From Erythrocercus mccallii (lineage: Eukaryota; Chordata; Aves; Passeriformes; Dicruridae), in contig VZRG01000533.1 in NCBI GenBank assembly GCA_013397435.1, positions 310,001 through 374,000 on the forward strand: DNA of 64,000 nt. Reading direction: 5' to 3'. A program made the position numbers and the translations under genes. Below, in pieces: positions 62,931-64,000 of the stretch (position 1 is its first letter; each line of letters opens with the position of its first letter). Below the pieces are notes generated by a model that was not told where the DNA came from, did not search any database, and saw only the letters and a program-made list of their open reading frames with translations.

Positions 62931-64000
62931 CTGACGACGTGATAGAAGAAAGGATGTCTTAAAAAAAGAAAGTTACAAGAAAACACTTTAGCTTTCGTCA
63001 GTGGAATGCAGTTTATCGTTATTAATGAGAAAGAGTTAAAAGGCAATGCCCACAAACCTGTCTGTGCTCTGCAATTCTGTTGTTGTTATGGTAGAGCCAC
63101 CTGGACATAAAGCACGAGGAACCTCGGTGCCAAAATCCTCGTTCCTGCTATTTGATCCCATTAGTTTCAATATTTCCCTGACACTGCAGAGGTTAGCCCT
63201 GTGGTTTGTATGCAGCAGGATGTAACCGGATAAGAGTTAGGGGAAGCTTTGATCATGCCAGCAATCCCAAACTCTTAAAAATAGACCGTTTCATTCTTCC
63301 CCTTCTTAAAACTTGTGAATACATTAAAATAAACCACAGGTGGCGGTGGTTTGCTATACATATGAAATGCATAATGGCTGGGAAGAAAAACCTCATCCAC
63401 TGAATACTCCCCACCACCACCTGTCATTCATAAATGTACAAGAAACCACAGCTACACGGACCTACATTCCCACTCCTATTCATGCTGCTAATAGTAGGTC
63501 AAATGTCCACTGTTTTGCTGCAAATTCACAGCCTAGGGCTTAGCCTTAGTAGTCACTGAATTATTTCCTTTTAAAATGTTACAAGCATCACCGGCACAGC
63601 TAATACTATTTAATTTTAAATGTTGACACTTTGTCATTTTTTTTTTCCTTTAGCGTACTGTAGATTATACTTATTATGATCTGCATGTGATTTGTAGGAT
63701 AGAATACTGATGGGAGACTCCAAGCCCCGGTGTATTTTTCAGATATTAAAGTAGAGGCTAATATCTATCAATTTCCCTCTCCCCCTCCACATCCCCACAC
63801 GTGTGCGTGCACACACACGCACACACACGCTTCTTTCTGTCTTTTAACTAGGGCATAAAACCGGCATAAAATGAATCTGTAATATGAAATTGCCCAGAAA
63901 AGGGACTTCTGTTTGTGACATGAGGCTAAATCTAACCAGATCCATTGGTGAATTGTGACAGATGGAGGGACTGTGAGACAGAAGGCAGGCACTAATCACA
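62931..64000 (-). other. SOX5 intron, partial (continues past window end)
   Basis: Minus-strand intronic sequence upstream of the coiled-coil exon, ending at acceptor TCAG (62934-62931). It holds a (CA)n tract at 63795-63830. No exon is recognisable before the window edge. Confidence 0.85.
63795..63830. repeat. (CA)n microsatellite with CG interruptions
   Basis: ACACGTGTGCGTGCACACAC followed by ACGCACACACACGC: a CA/TG repeat containing a small palindrome ACACGTGTGCGTGCACAC. Confidence 0.9.

Noticed and set aside
62931..62950. Alternative acceptor TTTTTTTAAG just upstream, adding ILSSITSS to the coiled-coil exon
   Set aside because: The CAG at 62933-62931 follows a good pyrimidine tract and restores the SoxD Gly before YLNDHD; the added residues do not resemble SoxD sequence.

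Overview
The window is vertebrate nuclear DNA, almost certainly from a bird. It is AT-rich and mostly noncoding, with short exons separated by kilobase-scale introns. CR1 LINE 3' ends (opening or closing on the ATTCTGTG-type octamer) and at least three solitary LTRs that look like passerine-type endogenous retrovirus LTRs support a bird, probably a songbird. One run of 631 Ns (25633-26263) is an assembly gap.

The only protein-coding gene I can support is SOX5, on the minus strand. Five consecutive exons encode the last ~316 residues: 62785-62930, 47131-47239, 46078-46251, 39055-39271 and 35502-35805. They cover the second coiled coil, a linker, the HMG box (split over two exons) and the acidic C-terminal tail. 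All four internal junctions have GT donors and AG acceptors, and the phases match (0, 1, 1, 2). The C-terminus GSDSENHIAGQAN identifies SOX5 rather than its paralogues SOX6 or SOX13. The 5' exons lie beyond position 64000.

Region by region: 1 to ~30 kb is the gene-poor flank 3' of SOX5. It holds two CR1 fragments (5.1 and 10.8 kb), one LTR (22.4 kb), ancient MIR-like remnants, a degenerate tandem array (8.08 kb) and simple repeats. The stretch ~30.3-35.5 kb is the SOX5 3' UTR and/or immediate downstream flank: a good proximal poly(A) site lies ~350 bases after the stop codon, but candidate distal signals allow a UTR of up to ~5 kb. From 35.5 to 64 kb are SOX5 exons and introns; the introns carry two LTRs, four CR1 pieces and some candidate conserved noncoding segments.

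I see no operon, CRISPR array, tRNA, rRNA or complete mobile element, and no convincing undescribed system. The items most worth a second look are an unassigned protein-like open frame at 41111-41353 in a SOX5 intron, an intronic CpG-rich spot at 52.55-52.68 kb inside a 199-codon open frame, the paired SUMO-type motifs in the SOX5 tail, the proximal/distal poly(A) question, and several repeat-free AT-rich segments that resemble deeply conserved regulatory DNA.
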